DNA from: Nocardioides acrostichi | Lineage (GTDB): Bacteria; Actinomycetota; Actinomycetes; Propionibacteriales; Nocardioidaceae | Assembly (NCBI RefSeq): GCF_015319165.1 | Contig: NZ_JADIVZ010000010.1 | Coordinates: 62,001 to 126,000 of the forward strand | DNA: 64,000 nucleotides | Direction of reading: 5' to 3' | In this document: positions 60,882-64,000 of the stretch, piece after piece | How positions within the stretch are numbered: position 1 is the stretch's first letter | Layout of the letters: the number at the start of each line of letters is the position of its first letter | Made by a program: the position numbers and the translations under genes | Notes under the pieces: model-generated | Database searches by the model: none | Told to the model about the DNA's origin: nothing | What the model saw: only the letters and a program-made list of their open reading frames with translations

Positions 60882-61496
60882 TCAGGGACGGGGTGCCGCG
60901 TGCAGCATGCCGTGCACGAGAGCCAGCTGGCGGCGCACGATCTCCTCGGGCGCGAGGGGGCCGTCGGAGCGGTACCAGGTGGCGACGCCCACGCACAGCG
61001 TCGCGACGCCCCGCGCGGCGTCACGAGCGTCGTCCACGTCGACCTGGCCGGAGGCGCCTGCCTCGCGGATGGCCTGCTCGAGCAGATCCTGCACTTGGTC
61101 GCGCAGGGCCACATAGGGCTCTCTGTCCGGCCCGGTGAGACTCCGCGTCTCGGCGGAGGCCACGAACGCTTGGTCGCGTCGGACCATGTGGAAGCGGAGC
61201 AGGCACTCGACCAGCAGGTCCAGGCGGGTCAGCGGATCCTGCGATTCGCCCGAGGCCAGCGCGGCGCGGCTGCGGGCCAGCAGGTCGTGCAGGACGGCGG
61301 TCACGAGCGCGACGAGGACGTGCTGCTTGGAGCGGTAGTGGTGGTAGAGGCCGGGCACCGAGAGATTCGCGGCGGCGGCGATGTCGCGGATGCTCGTGGC
61401 GTGGAAGCCCTGCCGGGCGAAGAGATCCAGGGCCGCGGTCAGCACCCGGTCGAGGTCGGGCGGGCCGTAGGTGCGCCAGTCGCTGCTCCCGGGCAT
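60882..61496 (-). CDS. TetR-family regulator
   Basis: 204 residues with a canonical N-terminal helix-turn-helix (VLTAALDLFARQGFHATSI, then RDIAAAANLSVPGLYHHYRSKQ) and a helical ligand domain. It lies upstream of, and on the same strand as, the dehydrogenase/kinase pair, with the palindrome between them. It probably represses that pair until an acyl-CoA binds. It is divergent from the GMC oxidoreductase at 61606, which it may also control. Confidence 0.88.
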   Translation of the reverse strand: MPGSSDWRTYGPPDLDRVLTAALDLFARQGFHATSIRDIAAAANLSVPGLYHHYRSKQHVLVALVTAVLHDLLARSRAALASGESQDPLTRLDLLVECLLRFHMVRRDQAFVASAETRSLTGPDREPYVALRDQVQDLLEQAIREAGASGQVDVDDARDAARGVATLCVGVATWYRSDGPLAPEEIVRRQLALVHGMLHAAPRP

Positions 61497-61529
61497 GGAC
61501 CCACCCTAGTGGCGCGCCGACTGCCCCTG

Positions 61530-61592
61530 GTGATCCACGTCACGTCGTCCTAGGTTCGGAGGGGACGCCCCGTATCGGTGGCGCACGGGGCG
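61530..61592. promoter_or_regulatory. TetR/GMC intergenic elements
   Basis: GTGATCCACGTCAC (61530-61543) has the GTGA-N6-TCAC form of a CRP-type site. CGCCCCGT/ACGGGGCG (61566-61573, 61585-61592) is an 8-bp hairpin just before the GMC ribosome site. Both are seen in sequence; their roles are guesses. Confidence 0.3.
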
Positions 61593-61605
61593 GCGAGGAG
61601 GTCTG

Positions 61606-63210
61606 ATGGCACAGCGGGAGAGTTTCGATTACGTGGTGGTGGGCGGCGGCAGCGCCGGGGCGGTGATCGCAGCCCGGCTGACCGAGGATCCCGCGACACG
61701 GGTGCTGCTGCTCGAGGCCGGGCCGCCGGCGGAGGCCGACGAGATCGACGTGCCGGCCGCGTTCGCGAACCTCTTCAAGACCCGCTGGGACTGGAACTAC
61801 CAGACGACCGAGCAGAAGCAGCTCGAAGGCCGCCGCGCCTACTGGCCGCGGATGAAGGCCCTGGGCGGCTGCTCGTCGATGAACGCGATGATCTACATCC
61901 GCGGCAACCGGCTCGACTTCGACACCTGGCGCGACGACCACGGCGCCACCGGGTGGGGTCACGACGACGTGCTCGCCTACTTCGTCCGCTCCGAGGCCAA
62001 CCAGCGGCTCGGCGCGCCGCTGCACGGGCAGGACGGCCCGCTGCACGTCGAGGACCGGCGCTACACCCACCCGCTCACCTCGATGTGGGTCGACTCGTCG
62101 GTCGCGGCCGGCTTCAAGCCCAACGACGACTTCAACGGCGCCGAGCAGGACGGCGCGGGGCTCTACCAGGTGACCTGCCGCAAGGGACGCCGCTGGTCGA
62201 CCTACCGGGCTTACCTCGAGCCCGCGCTCGGGCGGACCAACCTCACGGTGCGCACCGGCGCGCTCGCTCACCGGATCGAGCTCGAGGGCGGCCGCGCGGT
62301 CGGCGTCCGCTACGAGCACCAGGGCCGCGTCGAGACGGCGTACGCCGAGGCCGAGGTCGTGCTGTGCGGCGGGGCGGTGAACAGCCCGCAGCTGCTGATG
62401 CTCTCGGGCATCGGCCCGGGTGCGCACCTGCGCGAGACCGGGATCGAGGTCGCCGTCGACCTGCCCCCGGTGGGCTCCAACCTGCACGACCACCCCGCGC
62501 TCCCGCTGGTCTTCGGCACCCGCGGCACCACCGACCTGCTCGACCACAACACGCTCGTGCAGTTCGTGCGGGCCAAGGCCACCGGCACCGGCCCGCTCAC
62601 CTCCAACGTCGGCGAGGGTGGCGGCTTCTTCCGCAGCCGCGAGGATCTGCCCGCCCCCGACCTGCAGGTGCACGTCGCACCCAGCGGCTTCTGGGACAAC
62701 GCCCTGCACGAGGCGACGCAGCGGTGCGTCACCGTCGCGCCCACGCTGGTGCACGTCGCCAGCCGAGGCTCGGTGCGGCTGCGCTCGGCCGACCCGCACT
62801 GGCATCCCGACATCGACGCCGGCTACTACGACGACCAGGCCGACCTCGACGCCATGATCGCCGGGGTCCGCCGCTGCCTCGAGACGGTGGCGACCGGCCC
62901 GCTCGCCGAGCACGTCGGTGCTCCCACCCTGCCGACGATGCAGGGCTGGGGCGCCGACCCCACCGACGCCCAGATCGAGGCCCACGTGCGCGCGGAGTCG
63001 CAGACGCTCTACCACCCGGTGGGCACCTGTGCGATGGGCAGCGACGAGCGCGCCGTCGTCGATCCCGAGCTGCGGGTGCGCGGCGTCGAGGGTCTCCGCG
63101 TCGCCGACGCCTCCGTCATGCCGGTGGTCACCCGCGGCAACACCAATGCCCCCTCGATCATGATCGGCGAGAGAGCCGCCGACCTGCTGCGCTCAGGAGG
63201 CGCCCGATGA
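61606..63210 (+). CDS. GMC-family FAD oxidoreductase (choline-dehydrogenase-like)
   Basis: 534-residue GMC flavoprotein. The ADP-binding motif GGGSAG is at 13-18, the GMC signature (PRMKALGGCSSMNAMIYIRG) near residue 83, and the catalytic pair is His470 (YHPVGTCAMG) and Asn514 (RGNTNAPS). It oxidises a primary or secondary alcohol to the aldehyde or ketone, like choline dehydrogenase. It overlaps an aldehyde dehydrogenase by 4 bp, so an alcohol-to-acid route is expected. Choline itself is only one possible substrate. GAGGAGG lies before the ATG. Confidence 0.9.
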   Translation: MAQRESFDYVVVGGGSAGAVIAARLTEDPATRVLLLEAGPPAEADEIDVPAAFANLFKTRWDWNYQTTEQKQLEGRRAYWPRMKALGGCSSMNAMIYIRGNRLDFDTWRDDHGATGWGHDDVLAYFVRSEANQRLGAPLHGQDGPLHVEDRRYTHPLTSMWVDSSVAAGFKPNDDFNGAEQDGAGLYQVTCRKGRRWSTYRAYLEPALGRTNLTVRTGALAHRIELEGGRAVGVRYEHQGRVETAYAEAEVVLCGGAVNSPQLLMLSGIGPGAHLRETGIEVAVDLPPVGSNLHDHPALPLVFGTRGTTDLLDHNTLVQFVRAKATGTGPLTSNVGEGGGFFRSREDLPAPDLQVHVAPSGFWDNALHEATQRCVTVAPTLVHVASRGSVRLRSADPHWHPDIDAGYYDDQADLDAMIAGVRRCLETVATGPLAEHVGAPTLPTMQGWGADPTDAQIEAHVRAESQTLYHPVGTCAMGSDERAVVDPELRVRGVEGLRVADASVMPVVTRGNTNAPSIMIGERAADLLRSGGAR

Positions 63211-64000
63211 CCCAGCTCGACGAGACGCGATCCTCGGCGGCCGACGTGCCGGGCGACGTGCTGAGCTCCTTCGACCCCGCCACCGGCGACGTGGTCGGCA
63301 CCCATCCCGTGCACACCGCCGCGGAGGTCGAGGCGGCGCTCACCCGCGCCCGCGCGGCGTCCGGGTGGTGGGCCGGGCTCGGATTCGAAGGCCGTGCCGA
63401 GGTGCTCGACCAGTGGCGCGGCGTCATCGCCCGTCGCACCGCGCAGCTCGTCGACGTCGTGCACCGCGAGACCGGCAAGCCGCACGGCGACGCCCAGCTC
63501 GAGGTGGCGCTGGCCATCGACCACCTCGCGTGGGTCTCCAAGCACGCCCAGAAGACGCTCGGCCGTTCGCGGGTCTCGCCCGGGCTGCTCATGGCCAACC
63601 AGGCGGCCTCGGTGGAGTACCTGCCGCTGGGCGTGGTGGGCGTCATCGGCCCGTGGAACTACCCGGTGTTCACGCCGATGGGCTCGATCGCCTACGCCTT
63701 GGGTGCCGGCAACACCGTGATCTTCAAGCCCAGCGAGCTGACGCCCGGCGTCGGCACGTGGCTGGCCGACAGCCTGCGCGAGGTGAGCCCCGACCACGAC
63801 CTGCTGCAGGTCGTCACCGGGTACGGCGACACCGGGGCGGCCCTGTGCCGCGCCGGTGTCGACAAGATCGCGTTCACCGGCTCGACGGCCACCGGCAAGC
63901 GGGTGATGGCCGCCTGCGCGGAGCGGCTGACGCCCGTGGTCATCGAGGCCGGCGGCAAGGACGCCATGCTGGTCGACCACGACGCCGACATCGCGGCCGC
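63207..64000 (+). CDS. aldehyde dehydrogenase, N-terminal part
   Basis: Open to the right edge: 264 codons are present. ALDH features seen are FDPATGDVVG at the start, the oxyanion GPWNYPVFTPMG, the cofactor segment FKPSELTPGVG, FTGSTATGKRV and the general base in VIEAGGKDAM. The catalytic Cys lies beyond the window. ATG 63207 overlaps the GMC stop (ATGA), making the two genes a translationally coupled alcohol/aldehyde oxidation pair. Confidence 0.88.
   Translation, partial: MTQLDETRSSAADVPGDVLSSFDPATGDVVGTHPVHTAAEVEAALTRARAASGWWAGLGFEGRAEVLDQWRGVIARRTAQLVDVVHRETGKPHGDAQLEVALAIDHLAWVSKHAQKTLGRSRVSPGLLMANQAASVEYLPLGVVGVIGPWNYPVFTPMGSIAYALGAGNTVIFKPSELTPGVGTWLADSLREVSPDHDLLQVVTGYGDTGAALCRAGVDKIAFTGSTATGKRVMAACAERLTPVVIEAGGKDAMLVDHDADIAA

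Noticed and set aside
60786..60996. Very long in-frame extension upstream of the phosphotransferase gene
   Set aside because: It is the wrong frame through the acyl-CoA dehydrogenase; the GTG at 59595 overlapping that gene's stop is the sensible start.

Overview
The window is 64 kb of high-GC actinobacterial DNA. Coding density is high, with frequent GTG starts and many 4-bp ATGA/GTGA gene overlaps. The first 14 kb has the gene order helicase - bldG-type STAS protein - H+-pyrophosphatase - SAM methyltransferase - topA - tmk - holB - TAP-type hydrolase, which I recall as a conserved actinomycete (Streptomyces-like) chromosomal block. With the gene content further along, a member of Nocardioidaceae (Nocardioides-like) is the best guess; this is inference, not a database result.

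1-20 kb is housekeeping chromosome: the block above, then a secreted S15-type hydrolase, an NTF2-fold protein, a LysR regulator, a small Cys-rich protein, TspO and a 1151-residue zinc-ribbon membrane protein. A nested 104-bp palindrome lies between topA and the S15 gene. At 20.4 kb there is a tRNA-Thr(CGT). It is followed by about 1 kb of atypical, gene-poor DNA holding a Fic-family pseudogene, and a degraded copy of the tRNA 3' end lies about 1 kb away, so this looks like the scar of a tRNA-integrated element. Next come a divergent MFS exporter/TetR pair with two near-identical palindromic operators (21.5-23.8 kb) and a ROK-regulated ribose/xylose-type sugar ABC transporter (23.9-28.8 kb).

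28.8-58.5 kb is the notable part: about 25 catabolic genes in several transcription units, two closely similar FCD-type GntR regulators and, at the far end, a second ribose-type ABC importer. The enzymes are an isochorismatase-like protein, two crotonase-fold proteins, two Zn alcohol dehydrogenases, two aldehyde dehydrogenases, a HyuA/HyuB/acetone-carboxylase-gamma-like cassette, a PEP-mutase/isocitrate-lyase-family lyase, two acyl-CoA dehydrogenases, a class III CoA-transferase, a phenol-hydroxylase-type FAD monooxygenase, an NTF2-FMO fusion, an SMP-30 lactonase, an SDR and a VOC-fold protein. Each of seven promoter regions in this stretch has a copy of a (C/T)TGTYGACAG-like motif, often overlapping a -35 element, and the motif sits directly upstream of both GntR genes. 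I read this as one GntR regulon for import and breakdown of a ketone-, lactone- or phenol-like carbon source. The substrate is unknown.

58.5-64 kb holds an unlinked-looking fatty-acid-type module (phosphotransferase-fold protein plus acyl-CoA dehydrogenase under a TetR regulator) and a divergent GMC oxidoreductase/aldehyde dehydrogenase pair. The last gene runs off the end of the window.
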